NCBI RefSeq assembly: GCF_023074835.1
Contig: NZ_JALLGW010000001.1
Location: 1,178,001 to 1,242,000 of the forward strand
Direction of reading: 5' to 3'
DNA from: Halomarina salina
GTDB taxonomy: Archaea; Halobacteriota; Halobacteria; Halobacteriales; Haloarculaceae
Length of the DNA: 64,000 nt
The position numbers were made by a program, and so were the translations under genes. The notes under the pieces were generated by a model. That model did no database searches and was not told the origin of the DNA. It saw nothing but the letters and a program-made list of their open reading frames with translations. Positions within the stretch are counted from its first letter, which is position 1, and every line of letters begins with the position of its first letter. Positions 9,670 through 18,396 of the stretch are shown one piece after another.

Positions 9670-9975
9670 TCAGTCGGCGCTCGGCGCCGCGCCGCGCGTT
9701 CCGTGGTCGTCGGTATGGCCGGCGGGGTGCTCGTTGAACCGGTGGGGTGAACGGAGGTACGCGATGAGGCTCCACATTACACCGGTGAGGAGCGATCCGG
9801 TCGCCGACATGGTCATGCCGAGCGTGTAGAACGTCGCGCCGTAGACGAGGCCGATGGTGGCCGACGGGAGGGTCGTGCCGAGCGGGACGTTCGCCATCGA
9901 GTCCCGGAGGGTCGGCACCAGCACGGCGAGCGAGAAGACGCTCCCCGCGAGGAAGACGAGGTCCTGCCACATCAT
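9670..9975 (-). CDS. Small integral membrane protein, unknown function
   Basis: This 101-residue protein has three predicted membrane helices: about 5-23, 36-53 and 56-73. A hydrophilic His/Asp-rich tail follows (EHPAGHTDDHG). Two adjacent ATG codons are possible starts (9975 and 9972). No family was recognised. It lies between sufU and sufS on the same strand, but nothing in its sequence links it to Fe-S assembly. Confidence 0.65.
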   Translation of the reverse strand: MMWQDLVFLAGSVFSLAVLVPTLRDSMANVPLGTTLPSATIGLVYGATFYTLGMTMSATGSLLTGVMWSLIAYLRSPHRFNEHPAGHTDDHGTRGAAPSAD

Positions 9976-10239
9976 GGTCGAAGCTGTGCATCTGCTACGT
10001 GGTTAGCGGGTGGTACAACCATCGACGCCAGCTAGCCGAAGGGTGCTAAAAAGATTTACTAAACATCGAGTAAGTATATTCGTGAACGTTCGATTTGCCA
10101 CCGTGCCGCACGATTCTGCCGGGGCAGTCGGCGGCCGGTCGGCTCGCTCGTGAGCAGCCGACGAATCGGTCGCCGAACCGGGGAACGGGCTATCCCTATA
10201 GGTGGAACACTCTTGCAACGCTACCAGTCACTACGGACG

Positions 10240-10455
10240 ATGGACCCCGCGAACGCTGGCGAGACGGCCGCGCCCGCCACCGAGCTACGACCGGGGCTGT
10301 TCGCCTGCGGTGTCGGAACGTCGGGGCTGGCGCTGACCACGGCCGTAGCGGCCGTGCTGCTGGGGTCGTGGAGCGGGACGCTCGCACTCGGGCTCGCGGT
10401 GGCGACGGTGACCGCCGCGGCGGCCGGTGGCCGCATCGTCGCGGCGTCGTACTGA
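10240..10455 (+). CDS. Small membrane protein, unknown function
   Basis: This 71-residue protein has two Ala/Gly/Val-rich hydrophobic stretches (about 20-41 and 43-64). The ATG at 10240 is preferred over an in-frame ATG at 10150, because the intervening 30 residues are basic and have poor haloarchaeal composition. An opposing open frame covers part of the same DNA, so strand assignment is not certain. The spacer before it (9976-10239) contains an AT-rich stretch near 10048-10085. Function unknown. Confidence 0.45.
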   Translation: MDPANAGETAAPATELRPGLFACGVGTSGLALTTAVAAVLLGSWSGTLALGLAVATVTAAAAGGRIVAASY

Positions 10456-10550
10456 GCCGAGACTCGTGGTGCGTCGGGAATCGTACTGCGTCGAGTGTCG
10501 TATCGAGCCAGACAGCGTATCGAACGAGATGTCGTACCGGGCCGCCCCGG

Positions 10551-11828
10551 TCAGGCGAACAGCTCGCGTGCCGCGTCGATGCCGTCGAGTAGCACGTCGA
10601 CCTCCTCGCGGGTGTTGTAGAGGTAGAACGAGGCGCGAGCGGAGGCTGCGATGCCGAGTTTCTGGTGCAACGGCTGGGTGCAGTGGTCCCCGGCGCGGAT
10701 GGCGACGCCGTGGTCGTTGAGAATCGACGAGAGGTCGTGCGCGTGGACGTCGTCGACGTTGAACGCGACGAGGCCACCGCGCTCGTCGCCCGGCGGGCCG
10801 TAGATGTCGACGTCGTCGTACTCGTCCAGTCGGTCGTAGGCGTACTCGGCCAGCGCCTCCTCGTGGGCCTGGATGCGGTCGAGACCGATGTCGTCGAGGT
10901 AGTCACACGCCGCGGCGAACGCGATGCCGCCGGCGATGTTCGGCGTCCCGGCCTCGAACTTCCACGGGAGGTCCTCCCACGTCGCGTCCTCGTAGGTGAC
11001 CTTCCGGATCATGTCGCCACCGTAGAGGTACGGCTGTAGCTCCTCGAGGATGTGTTCGCGTCCGTACAGCGCGCCGATACCGGTCGGGCCGCACATCTTG
11101 TGTCCCGAGAACGCGAGGAAGTCCGCGCCGAGGTCGCTCACGTCGAGCGGGCGGTTCGGGACGGACTGGGCGGCGTCGACGAAGATGTAGGCGTTGTGGT
11201 CGTGAGCGAGGTCCGCGAGGTCGCTGATGGGGTTGACCGTCCCGAGCGTGTTCGAGACGTGGACGGCGCTGACGAGCTTCGTGTCGTCCGTAATCAGCTC
11301 CGCGGCGGCCTCCATGTCGAGGGTGCCCTGCTCGTCGACGGGGATGTACTTCGCCGTCGCGCCGGTGCGTTTACAGAGCTGTTGCCAGGTCACCAGCGAG
11401 GCGTGGTGTTCCATCTCCGTGAGGACCACCTCGTCGCCGGGACCGAGTTCGGCGAGGCCCCACGCGTAGGCGACGAGGTTCTCCCCCTCCGTCGTCCCTG
11501 GCGTGAAGACGATCTCCTCGCGGCCGTCCGCGCCGACGAACTCCGCCACGCGGTCGTGGGCGTTCTCGTAGGCGACGCTCGCCTCCTGGCTGAGGCTGTG
11601 GATGCCGCGGTGGACGTTCGAGTTGTACGACCGGTAGTAGTCCGCGACGACGTCGACGACCTGGTCGGGCGTCTGGCTCGTCGCCGCGTTGTCGAGGTAG
11701 ACCAGCGGCGTGTCGTCGCCCGGCCCCTCTCCTGGCACCGTCACGTCGCCGCCGACCTTCCGCGAGAGGATGGGGAAGTCGGACCGGATACGCTCGACGT
11801 CGAGCGGGGTCGATTCCTGGGTACTCAT
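10551..11828 (-). CDS. sufS: Cysteine desulfurase SufS
   Basis: This PLP enzyme (425 residues) removes sulfur from cysteine to give alanine and an enzyme persulfide for Fe-S assembly, probably passing it to the nearby SufU. Class V aminotransferase features are clear: the substrate loop YLDNAATSQ (44-52), EMEHHAS with the PLP-stacking His, the PLP-binding Lys244 in SGHKMCGPTG, and the active-site Cys383 in RAGDHCTQPLHQ. The short lobe around the catalytic Cys matches group II (SufS) enzymes. Length is close to the usual 400-430. Confidence 0.95.
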   Translation of the reverse strand: MSTQESTPLDVERIRSDFPILSRKVGGDVTVPGEGPGDDTPLVYLDNAATSQTPDQVVDVVADYYRSYNSNVHRGIHSLSQEASVAYENAHDRVAEFVGADGREEIVFTPGTTEGENLVAYAWGLAELGPGDEVVLTEMEHHASLVTWQQLCKRTGATAKYIPVDEQGTLDMEAAAELITDDTKLVSAVHVSNTLGTVNPISDLADLAHDHNAYIFVDAAQSVPNRPLDVSDLGADFLAFSGHKMCGPTGIGALYGREHILEELQPYLYGGDMIRKVTYEDATWEDLPWKFEAGTPNIAGGIAFAAACDYLDDIGLDRIQAHEEALAEYAYDRLDEYDDVDIYGPPGDERGGLVAFNVDDVHAHDLSSILNDHGVAIRAGDHCTQPLHQKLGIAASARASFYLYNTREEVDVLLDGIDAARELFA

Positions 11829-12010
11829 TGGTTCACCGTCGGTACTCCGGGCCTAACACACCTTCGGTCGCTCGGGTGCGCGGTTCGAGCGAACGGGGTG
11901 AGCGAGAACCACGGAACGGCGAGCGGCGAACCGCGCGGTGACGGAGTGAGCCGCGAGCAGCGCAGTCACTCGACGAGTCGTGGACCGCGCTGCTCGGGAG
12001 AACGAACGCG
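11829..12010. other. Spacer with GCGAACG-GGTGAGCGAG extragenic motif
   Basis: This 182-nt non-coding spacer lies downstream of the DUF424 gene (minus strand). It contains GAGCGAACGGGGTGAGCGAG at 11887-11906, and related low-complexity copies continue to about 11990. The same motif recurs at other gene 3' ends in the window. Confidence 0.5.
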
Positions 12011-12307
12011 TTACAGTCGCAGTAGTTGCGCGTGGCGGGTCTCCCCGAGGTCGAGGACGGTCGTCTCGTCGACGAACCCGTTCTCGACGGCGACGCCGAC
12101 GGCCTCCCGGCCGACGATGTTGGCGACGGCGGCGCGGGCGAGCGCTCCGACGACGGCCTCCTCGTCGGCCTCCTCGGCGTCCTCGGCGTAGAACTCCTCC
12201 TCGACCGTGAGCGAGAACTCGCCCTCCTCGAACGTCTCGCCGAGCACGTCCGGGTCGCACACCGAGACCAGCAGCCCCTCCTGGGTCTCGCGTTCCGTCA
12301 GTAGCAT
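12011..12307 (-). CDS. DUF424 family protein
   Basis: This 98-residue acidic protein matches the archaeal DUF424 family in length and pattern: an N-terminal MLLTERETQEGLLVSVCD segment, a very acidic middle (about 27-50), then ARAAVANIVGREAV and a C-terminal beta-rich region. Family function is unknown. The start ATG at 12307 overlaps the stop of the upstream TPR gene (TGATG), so the two are translationally coupled. A longer in-frame upstream extension exists but would lie inside the TPR gene and has unnatural Arg-rich composition. Confidence 0.8.
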   Translation of the reverse strand: MLLTERETQEGLLVSVCDPDVLGETFEEGEFSLTVEEEFYAEDAEEADEEAVVGALARAAVANIVGREAVGVAVENGFVDETTVLDLGETRHAQLLRL

Positions 12308-13062
12308 CACTCCACCATGCGCTCCTCGGCGCGCTTGCGGATCTCGTCGGCCCGCTCGGAGAGCCGTTCGGCCTCCTCGTCCTCGCCGAGCTGTTCGAGC
12401 GCGGCGGCCTTCTCCTCCAGCACTTCTGCGTTGTCGAACCCGAGGCGGATGGCGTTGTCGAGGCAGTCGACGGCCTCCTCGTTCAGGCCACGTTCGGCGA
12501 GGAAGAAGCCGCGGTTGTACCACGCCTGCCCGAACCGGGGGTCGATCTCGACGGCGCGCTCGGCGTGGTCGAGCGCCTGCTCGGACCGGCCGGACTCCCA
12601 GAGCGCGTACGCGAGGTTCGTCTCGGCGGTGGCGGCGTGCTCTGAGTCGTCGTCGACCTGCAGCGCCTCCCGGTACGCGCCGATGGCCTCGTCGAACTCC
12701 TCCAGTTCGGCGTGTGCCGCACCCTTGTTCACCCACGCCTCCTGGGCGCTCCCGTCGTCGTCGCTGAGGCGGGCGGCCCGTTCGAGCGTCTCGGTCGCCT
12801 GCTCGTAGCGGTTGATCTGGATGTACTCCAGGCCGACGTCGATGAGCTGGTCGACGTCGACGGCTCCCTTCGGTATCTGGCGTTCGTCGAGCATGTCGGT
12901 GAGCGCGCGGGAGTCGACGGGGTCGACTTTCGAGAGGTCGACGTCGAGTTCCGGCGGGTCGAGGTCGAACCCCTCGTAGGTGTCCTCGAACCCCTGCCCC
13001 TCCGAGAAGCGATGCGGTCGCTTCTCTCCGTCGCCCGCGTCGCGGTCCGAACCGTCGGTCAT
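12307..13062 (-). CDS. TPR repeat protein
   Basis: This 251-residue acidic cytoplasmic protein has three to four tetratricopeptide repeats over about residues 78-235. Landmarks are the helix pairs around YIQINRYEQATETLERA, EEFDEAIGAYREAL, SGRSEQALDHAERAVEIDP and GLNEEAVDCLDNAI, with the usual 34-residue spacing. TPRs bind partner proteins; which ones is unknown. The N-terminal 75 residues are disordered-looking and acidic. Its stop overlaps the start of the DUF424 gene, so the two probably act in the same process. Confidence 0.85.
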   Translation of the reverse strand: MTDGSDRDAGDGEKRPHRFSEGQGFEDTYEGFDLDPPELDVDLSKVDPVDSRALTDMLDERQIPKGAVDVDQLIDVGLEYIQINRYEQATETLERAARLSDDDGSAQEAWVNKGAAHAELEEFDEAIGAYREALQVDDDSEHAATAETNLAYALWESGRSEQALDHAERAVEIDPRFGQAWYNRGFFLAERGLNEEAVDCLDNAIRLGFDNAEVLEEKAAALEQLGEDEEAERLSERADEIRKRAEERMVE

Positions 13063-13120
13063 AGCCGAGGTTGGCGACTGGCAGGGTTAAGGGCTACGCA
13101 CGCGAACGTTCGTCGAACCC

Positions 13121-13726
13121 ATGCGTGCCTTCGTGAGCGTCGACTGCGACCCCGCGAGCGCGGCGATTCGCCGCGCACAGGCACCGTTCGAGGGGCTCGA
13201 CGGTCTCCGACTCACCGACCCGGAGCAGGCCCACCTCACCCTGCAGTTCCTCGGCGACGTCGACGAGACGCTCGCCGAGTACGCGGCCGAAGACACCGAG
13301 CACGGACGCGACGTACCCGGTCTCTCCGTGCTCGAAGCCGCCCTCGAATCGGCCGTCGACGAGGGCGACGTCGCGCCGTTCGACTGCACGCTGTCGGGGT
13401 ACGGCACGTTTCCGGAGGGTGACTACATCTCCGTCGTCTGGCTGGGCGTCGTGGAGGGACGCGAGGAACTCGAACGGCTCCACGAGGCCGTCGAGGCGGC
13501 GACGACCGACCTCGGGTTCGACCCCGAATCCCACGACTTCACGCCCCACGTGACGCTCGCGCGGATGGACCACGCCGCCGAGAAGGAGCAGGTCCGGCGA
13601 GTCGTCGACGGTGCGGAGGGAACGCCCGACCCCGCGACGATGCACGTCGACGCGGTCCGCCTCACCGAGAGCACGCTCACCCCCGACGGGCCGGTGTACG
13701 AGACCGTCGCCAGGTTCCCGCTCTGA
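13121..13726 (+). CDS. thpR: RNA 2',3'-cyclic phosphodiesterase (ThpR/LigT)
   Basis: This 2H-phosphoesterase (201 residues) opens 2',3'-cyclic phosphates on RNA ends to 2'-phosphates and may act in tRNA processing. The two catalytic motifs are HLT at H38-T40 (AHLTLQFLG) and HVT at H143-T145 (PHVTLARM). It starts MRAFVSVDCD, as usual for the family. An acidic insert of about 30 residues (54-86) makes it slightly longer than bacterial ThpR (about 180). It is read divergently from the TPR gene with a 58-nt spacer. Confidence 0.93.
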   Translation: MRAFVSVDCDPASAAIRRAQAPFEGLDGLRLTDPEQAHLTLQFLGDVDETLAEYAAEDTEHGRDVPGLSVLEAALESAVDEGDVAPFDCTLSGYGTFPEGDYISVVWLGVVEGREELERLHEAVEAATTDLGFDPESHDFTPHVTLARMDHAAEKEQVRRVVDGAEGTPDPATMHVDAVRLTESTLTPDGPVYETVARFPL

Positions 13727-13794
13727 AGGTGCTCCCCGGTGCCGGGGACCCCAGCGCGGTTTAGGGCCGCCAAAATCTATCGAGTTTCTGATAC

Positions 13795-13802
13795 GTTTAT
13801 CC
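13795..13802 (+). promoter_or_regulatory. TATA-like box of ZIP transporter gene
   Basis: GTTTATCC lies about 27 nt before the GTG at 13825. This supports that GTG as the first base of a leaderless mRNA. Confidence 0.5.
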
Positions 13803-13824
13803 CCGCTCGACCCGTACTACCGGC

Positions 13825-14673
13825 GTGGTCGAACTCGCATCCCTCGCGCTCGTGTTCGTCGCCGGCCTCGTCACGGCGCTGGCGACCGGCGTCGGCGCCC
13901 TCCCGTTCTTCCTCGTCGACGAGGTGTCCGACCGGTGGAACGTCGTGCTGTGGGGCCTCGCGTCGGGCATCATGGTCGCCGCCTCGCTGTTCGGACTCGT
14001 CGGCGAGGGGTTGGCGGCGGCCGACCCGTGGACGCTCCCCGTGGACCTCGGTCTCTCGGCGACGGTCCGAACCTGGATTCCCCTCGTGATCGGTCTGCTC
14101 GCGGGTGTCCTGCTGGTGGTCGTCGCGCACTCGGTCATCGAGGGCGCGGAGGTCGACCCGCACCAGTACGAGGAGGCGAGCTACCGGAAACTGGTGCTCA
14201 TCCTCGGCGTGCTGACGGTCCACTCGTTCCCCGAGGGCGTCGCCATCGGCGTCTCGTTCGCCGACCTGGGGCTGGGGGAGGGTGGTATCTCGATTCTCGG
14301 CCTCTCGGTCCCGCTCCTGGCGGTGTTCATGACCGTCGCCATCTCCATCCACAACGTCCCCGAGGGCCTCGCCATCTCGATACCGCTGCGAGCGATGGAC
14401 GTCCCGCCCTGGCGGATGGTCTGGTGGGCCGTCTTCTCCAGCCTCCCACAGCCCATCGGGGCGGTCCTCGCGTTCTACTTCGTCCGGGTCGCACGCGAGT
14501 TCCTCCCGGTCGGGTTCGGGTTCGCTGCTGGTGCGATGATCTACCTCGTCCTCTCGGAGTTCATCCCCGAGGCGATGGACGTCGGGAAGGGCCTGCCGTC
14601 GCGGGGCTACCCGGAACTCGCCGCGGGGGTGACGGCGGGGATGCTGTTGATGGTGCCGCTGGCGCTGGTGTGA
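13825..14673 (+). CDS. ZIP family metal transporter
   Basis: This 282-residue integral membrane protein of the ZIP family (GufA/ZupT type) likely transports Zn or another divalent cation into the cytoplasm. About eight hydrophobic segments are visible. The metal-site motifs are HSFPEG in the fourth helix and HNVPEG in the fifth, each followed by a Gly/Ala/Ile-rich helix. A hydrophilic loop with DPHQYEEASYRK precedes the first motif. The GTG start is chosen because a TATA-like box is 27 nt upstream and the protein begins directly with a membrane helix. It is monocistronic. Confidence 0.9.
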   Translation: MVELASLALVFVAGLVTALATGVGALPFFLVDEVSDRWNVVLWGLASGIMVAASLFGLVGEGLAAADPWTLPVDLGLSATVRTWIPLVIGLLAGVLLVVVAHSVIEGAEVDPHQYEEASYRKLVLILGVLTVHSFPEGVAIGVSFADLGLGEGGISILGLSVPLLAVFMTVAISIHNVPEGLAISIPLRAMDVPPWRMVWWAVFSSLPQPIGAVLAFYFVRVAREFLPVGFGFAAGAMIYLVLSEFIPEAMDVGKGLPSRGYPELAAGVTAGMLLMVPLALV

Positions 14674-14758
14674 GGACGACGCTGGGCTGACGAGAGACCG
14701 AAGCGTTCACGGGTTCCGTGGCTACGTGACCCCGTGAGGGCCCGTCCAAAGGAACAAC

Positions 14759-14766
14759 CATTTATG
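14759..14766 (+). promoter_or_regulatory. TATA-like box of rpl39e operon
   Basis: CATTTATG lies about 30 nt before the L39e ATG and is the probable promoter of the six-gene translation and secretion operon. Confidence 0.45.
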
Positions 14767-14791
14767 CACTCCGGCGGAACTCCCTGCCAGT

Positions 14792-14944
14792 ATGAGCAAG
14801 AAGTCCAAGGCCAAGAAGAAGCGCTTGGCCAAGCTCGAACGGCAGAACGGCCGCGTTCCGGCCTGGGTCATCATGAAGACGGACCGCGACGTCATGCGGA
14901 ACCCGAAGCGCCGACACTGGCGGCGGAGTGACACGGACGAATGA
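14792..14944 (+). CDS. rpl39e: 50S ribosomal protein L39e
   Basis: This 50-residue, very basic protein lines the ribosomal exit tunnel. It begins [15 protein letters not shown] and contains [10 protein letters not shown] and [10 protein letters not shown], the hallmark of L39e. Length is normal. It is the first gene of an operon with L31e, eIF6, LX, prefoldin alpha and FtsY. Its stop overlaps the L31e start by 4 nt (ATGA). Confidence 0.97.
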   Translation: MSKKSKAKKKRLAKLERQNGRVPAWVIMKTDRDVMRNPKRRHWRRSDTDE

Positions 14945-15216
14945 GCGCGAACGACTTCGAGGAGCGCGTCGTGACGGTGCCGCTCCGTGACGTGAAGGCG
15001 GAACCGAAACACAAGCGCGCGGACAAGGCGATGACGCTCGTCCGCGAGCACCTCGCCAAGCAGTTCGCCGTCGAGACGGGCGAGGTCCGCCTCGACAGTT
15101 CGGTCAACGAGGCCGTCTGGAAACGTGGCCGCAAGAACCCGCCGAGCAAGCTTCGAGTCCGTGCCGCCCGCTTCGAGGAAGAGGGCGAGCGCATCGTCGA
15201 AGTAGAGACGGCGTAG
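14941..15216 (+). CDS. rpl31e: 50S ribosomal protein L31e
   Basis: This 91-residue ribosomal protein sits near the exit of the tunnel. Family features are [11 protein letters not shown] near the start, [10 protein letters not shown], and the conserved [20 protein letters not shown] region. It carries an acidic C-terminal tail, a haloarchaeal trait. Translation is coupled to L39e by the ATGA overlap, and eIF6 starts 2 nt after its stop. Confidence 0.97.
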   Translation: MSANDFEERVVTVPLRDVKAEPKHKRADKAMTLVREHLAKQFAVETGEVRLDSSVNEAVWKRGRKNPPSKLRVRAARFEEEGERIVEVETA

Positions 15217-15218
15217 GC

Positions 15219-15884
15219 GTGCTTCGCGCGGCACTCTTCGGTTCGTCGTACGTCGGCGTCTTCACGTGTACGACCGACGACTGCCTACTGGTGAGACCGG
15301 ACGCCGACGAGGACCTCAGCGGCGACTTCGCCGAGGAGCTCGAGGTCCCCGCCGTCGGCACGACCATCGGCGGGTCGTCGACCGTCGGCGCGCTGGCGAC
15401 CGGCAACGAGAACGCGCTGCTCGTCAGCGGCCGCATCGAGGACTACGAACGCGAGCGCATCGAGGACGCGACGGACGTCCCCGTCGAGACGCTCCCCGGC
15501 CGCATCAACGCGGCGGGCAACGTCGTCCTCGCCAACGACAACGGCGCGTACGTCCACCCCGACCTCTCGCGGGAGGCCGTGATGGCCGTCAAGGACGCCC
15601 TCGACGTCCCCGTCGAACGCGGTGAGATAGCGGGCGTCCGGACGGTCGGGACGGCCGCCGTGGCGACGAACGACGGCGTCCTCTGTCACCCGAAGGCGAC
15701 CGACGGCGAACTCGACTACCTCGAAGAACTGCTCGGCGTCCCCGCCGACATCGGCACCATCAACTACGGCGCGCCGCTCGTCGGCTCCGGACTGGTCGCC
15801 AACGAGTCCGGCTACGTCTGCGGCCAGGAGACGACGGGTCCCGAACTGGGCCGCATCGAGGCCGCACTCGGCTTCATCGACTGA
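15219..15884 (+). CDS. eif6: Translation initiation factor eIF6 (aIF6)
   Basis: This 221-residue anti-association factor binds the 50S subunit and prevents premature joining with 30S. It has the repeated alpha/beta propeller-like units of the family, each with a G(T/N)-I-(G/N) turn: [51 protein letters not shown]. The GTG start lies 2 nt downstream of the L31e stop, and no ATG in frame gives a complete first repeat. Length matches archaeal aIF6. Confidence 0.96.
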   Translation: MLRAALFGSSYVGVFTCTTDDCLLVRPDADEDLSGDFAEELEVPAVGTTIGGSSTVGALATGNENALLVSGRIEDYERERIEDATDVPVETLPGRINAAGNVVLANDNGAYVHPDLSREAVMAVKDALDVPVERGEIAGVRTVGTAAVATNDGVLCHPKATDGELDYLEELLGVPADIGTINYGAPLVGSGLVANESGYVCGQETTGPELGRIEAALGFID

Positions 15885-15943
15885 GCGGGGCACTGACCCC
15901 GGAAAGGGAACTTTCTTCCCGCTCGCCACCGCATCTGTGGCGT

Positions 15944-16117
15944 ATGAGTCAGTTTACTGTGAGCGGCCGGTTCCAGGGCCGTGACGGGTGGCAGTCGTTC
16001 TCGCGGAGCGTCGAGGCGGTCAACGAGTCGGTCGCTCGCGAGCACACGTTCGCCGACTTCGGTTCGAAACACGGCCTGAAGCGCACGCAGGTCGAGATTT
16101 CGGAGGTCGCGGAATGA
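15944..16117 (+). CDS. rplX: 50S ribosomal protein L18Ae (LX)
   Basis: This 57-residue archaeal LX protein starts MSQFTVSGRFQGRDGW and contains AREHTFADFGSKHGLKR, the conserved core of the family. It is encoded between eIF6 and prefoldin alpha, as in many archaea. Its stop overlaps the prefoldin start (ATGA). It is shorter than a typical gene but normal for LX. Confidence 0.93.
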   Translation: MSQFTVSGRFQGRDGWQSFSRSVEAVNESVAREHTFADFGSKHGLKRTQVEISEVAE

Positions 16118-16584
16118 GCCTCGGTGGCGGTGGCGGCGGCCAGATGCAGGAGCTCCAGCAGCAGATGGAGGCCATCGACGACGAGGTCGAGTCGCTGGAG
16201 GAGGAGATCGAGGAGTACGAGCAGGAGAAACGCGACGCCGACGAGGCCATCGAGGCCGTCGAGCGACTCGACAGCGGCGACACCGTACAGGTGCCGCTGG
16301 GCGGCGGTGCGTACGTCCGCGCCGAGATCTCCGACATCGACGAGATCGTCGTCGAACTGGGTGGCGGCTACGCCGCCGAGCGCGACCAGGCCGGTGCCGT
16401 CGAGAGCCTCAACCGCCGCAAGGACCTCATCGACGAGCGCATCGCCGGCGTGCAGGAGGACATCGGCGAACTCGAAGCCGAGAGCGACCAGCTCGAACAG
16501 CAGGCCCAGCAGATGCAACAGCAGCAGATGCAGCAGCTCCAGCAGCAGATGGGTCAGCAGGGCGAGGACCCGGACGACGAGTAA
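16114..16584 (+). CDS. pfdA: Prefoldin subunit alpha
   Basis: This 156-residue subunit of the jellyfish-shaped prefoldin chaperone hands unfolded proteins to the thermosome. Two long coiled-coil helices (about 8-50 and 95-150) flank the central beta-hairpin region (VQVPLGGGAYVRAEI and DIDEIVVELGGGYAAE). The tail is a Gln/Met-rich low-complexity run (131-149). The start at 16114 is fixed by the ATGA overlap with LX; an earlier in-frame start would run into the LX gene. FtsY starts 3 nt after the stop. Confidence 0.93.
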   Translation: MSLGGGGGGQMQELQQQMEAIDDEVESLEEEIEEYEQEKRDADEAIEAVERLDSGDTVQVPLGGGAYVRAEISDIDEIVVELGGGYAAERDQAGAVESLNRRKDLIDERIAGVQEDIGELEAESDQLEQQAQQMQQQQMQQLQQQMGQQGEDPDDE

Positions 16585-16587
16585 GCG

Positions 16588-17898
16588 ATGTTCGACGGAC
16601 TGCGGGAGAAGCTCGGCCGGTTCCGAGAGGATGCCGAGGAGGCAGCGGAGGAGGCGGCCGAGGAGGAAGCACAGGCGGCGACCGACGAGGCCGACGAGGC
16701 TGACGAGTCACGGACCGCCGCGGACGACTCGGCCCTCGCCGACTCGGCTCCCGCCGGGGACGCGCACGTCGACGACGCTCCGGACGAGGTGCCTCACGAC
16801 GACGCCCCGGTCGACCACGACACGGACCCCACGACGTCGGGTGATGCCAGCGGAGCAGCCGCCGATGGGGTAGCCACCGACGAAGCGACCGCCGACGAGC
16901 AGTCGGCGGACGAGCCGTCGGCTGGCACCGACCAGTCCGTCGCATCGGATTCGGGCCCCGCCCGACCCGGTGAGACCGCGCAGTCGACCGAGGAGGAGCG
17001 CGAGGGGTTCAAGGCCGGATTCGGCCAGCGGGCGAAGGCGTTCGCCACCGGCGGCGTCATCATCCGCCCCGAGCACCTCGACGAACCGCTCGAACAGCTA
17101 GAGCTGGCGCTGCTCTCCTCGGACGTGGAGATGAGCGTCGCCCAGCAGATACTGGAGACCATCCGCGAGGAGGTCGAGGGCACCACGCGAGCGCAGGTGC
17201 AGTCGACCGGGCAGGTCGTCGAGTCGGCGCTGCGCGAGGCGCTCGTCGACGTCATCAGCGTCGGCCAGTTCGACTTCGAACAGCGCGTCGCCGACGCCGA
17301 CAAGCCCATCGTCATCATCTTCACCGGCGTCAACGGCGTCGGGAAGACGACGAGCATCGCGAAGCTCTCGCAGTGGTTCGAGGAGCGCGGGCTCTCGTCG
17401 GTGCTCGCCAACGGCGACACCTACCGCGCCGGCGCGAACGAGCAACTCCGCGAGCACGCGGAGGCGCTCGACCGGAAGATCATCACCCACCAGCAGGGCG
17501 GCGACCCGGCGGCGGTCATCTACGACGCCGTCGAGTACGCCAGCGCCCACGACGTGGACGTCGTCCTCGGCGACACTGCCGGTCGGCTCCACACGTCGAA
17601 CGACCTGATGGACCAGTTGGAGAAGATCGACCGCGTCGTCGACCCCGATATGACGCTGTTCGTCGACGAGGCCGTCGCCGGGCAGGACGCGACCCAGCGC
17701 GCCCGGCAGTTCAACGAGGCCGCGGCCATCGACGGCGCGGTCCTCACGAAGGCCGACGCCGACTCGCAGGGCGGCGCGGCAATCTCCATCGCCCACGTGA
17801 CGGGCAAGCCCATCCTCTTCCTCGGGACGGGCCAGGGCTACGGCGACCTCGAACGGTTCGACCCCGAGCGTATCGTCGACCGGTTGCTGGGGGAGTAG
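16588..17898 (+). CDS. ftsY: Signal recognition particle receptor FtsY
   Basis: This SRP receptor GTPase (436 residues) docks ribosome-SRP complexes at the membrane. The first roughly 140 residues form a highly acidic, low-complexity A-domain rich in Asp, Glu and Ala; the N-domain (about 142-235) and G-domain follow. G1 is GVNGVGKTT (247-255). Further motifs are NGDTYRAGANEQL, LGDTAGRL, LTKADADSQGG and the C-terminal PILFLGTGQGYGDL. The partner SRP54 is encoded at about 27 kb. It is the last gene of the L39e operon. Confidence 0.96.
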   Translation: MFDGLREKLGRFREDAEEAAEEAAEEEAQAATDEADEADESRTAADDSALADSAPAGDAHVDDAPDEVPHDDAPVDHDTDPTTSGDASGAAADGVATDEATADEQSADEPSAGTDQSVASDSGPARPGETAQSTEEEREGFKAGFGQRAKAFATGGVIIRPEHLDEPLEQLELALLSSDVEMSVAQQILETIREEVEGTTRAQVQSTGQVVESALREALVDVISVGQFDFEQRVADADKPIVIIFTGVNGVGKTTSIAKLSQWFEERGLSSVLANGDTYRAGANEQLREHAEALDRKIITHQQGGDPAAVIYDAVEYASAHDVDVVLGDTAGRLHTSNDLMDQLEKIDRVVDPDMTLFVDEAVAGQDATQRARQFNEAAAIDGAVLTKADADSQGGAAISIAHVTGKPILFLGTGQGYGDLERFDPERIVDRLLGE

Positions 17899-17994
17899 GG
17901 AGATTCGGAACGAGCGAACGTAGTGAGCGAGTGAGAATCTCCGAACTCCGAACGGTGAGCGCTGGCGAGCCGTGAGGAGTGGCGCGGGCGTTTC

Positions 17995-18396
17995 TCAGGC
18001 CAGTTCCGCCTCGCGGAGCATGTCGGCCAGCACGTGGAAGTAGACGACGACGGCGTTGTAGACGGCGACCGCTGGCGAGGCGAACCACAGCGCTGCGGTC
18101 GAGAGACCGCCGATGACCATGTGCGAGAGCAGTCGTTCGAAGTCGATGCTCGCACCCTCGAAGACGTCGTCCTGTTCGGTGAACGCCCACTTGGGGTTCG
18201 TCACGGCGCGCGTGAAGTGCGACCAGTCGCCGGTCTGCACCCGCGCCCAGACGAAGTGGTCGAGGTCGATGAACACGCTCAGCAGCAGGCCGTACGCGAA
18301 CAGGGCGAGTCGGGTCGAGAGCGACCGACCGCGGAGGAAGCAGACGCCGACGGCGCTGACGACCGCGCCGATGACGGCGTGTTCCGATGATTCCAT
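17995..18396 (-). CDS. Membrane protein resembling DUF457/YdjM hydrolases
   Basis: This 133-residue protein has about three membrane helices. The features resembling membrane-bound metal-dependent hydrolases are a DLDHF motif just after the second helix and a later VYFHVLADMLRE segment, offering Asp and His ligands. The ATG at 18396 overlaps the stop of the upstream membrane-protein gene (TGATG), so the two are coupled. Two other proteins with similar DLD/His patterns are encoded at 23.2 and 39.4 kb. Substrate unknown. Confidence 0.65.
   Translation of the reverse strand: MESSEHAVIGAVVSAVGVCFLRGRSLSTRLALFAYGLLLSVFIDLDHFVWARVQTGDWSHFTRAVTNPKWAFTEQDDVFEGASIDFERLLSHMVIGGLSTAALWFASPAVAVYNAVVVYFHVLADMLREAELA

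Noticed and set aside
8113-9750. Long plus-strand frame (545 codons) through radA and sufU
   Set aside because: It is a shadow of GC-rich coding DNA: Arg/Pro/Gly-rich, unlike any acidic haloarchaeal protein, and it overlaps radA in the same direction.
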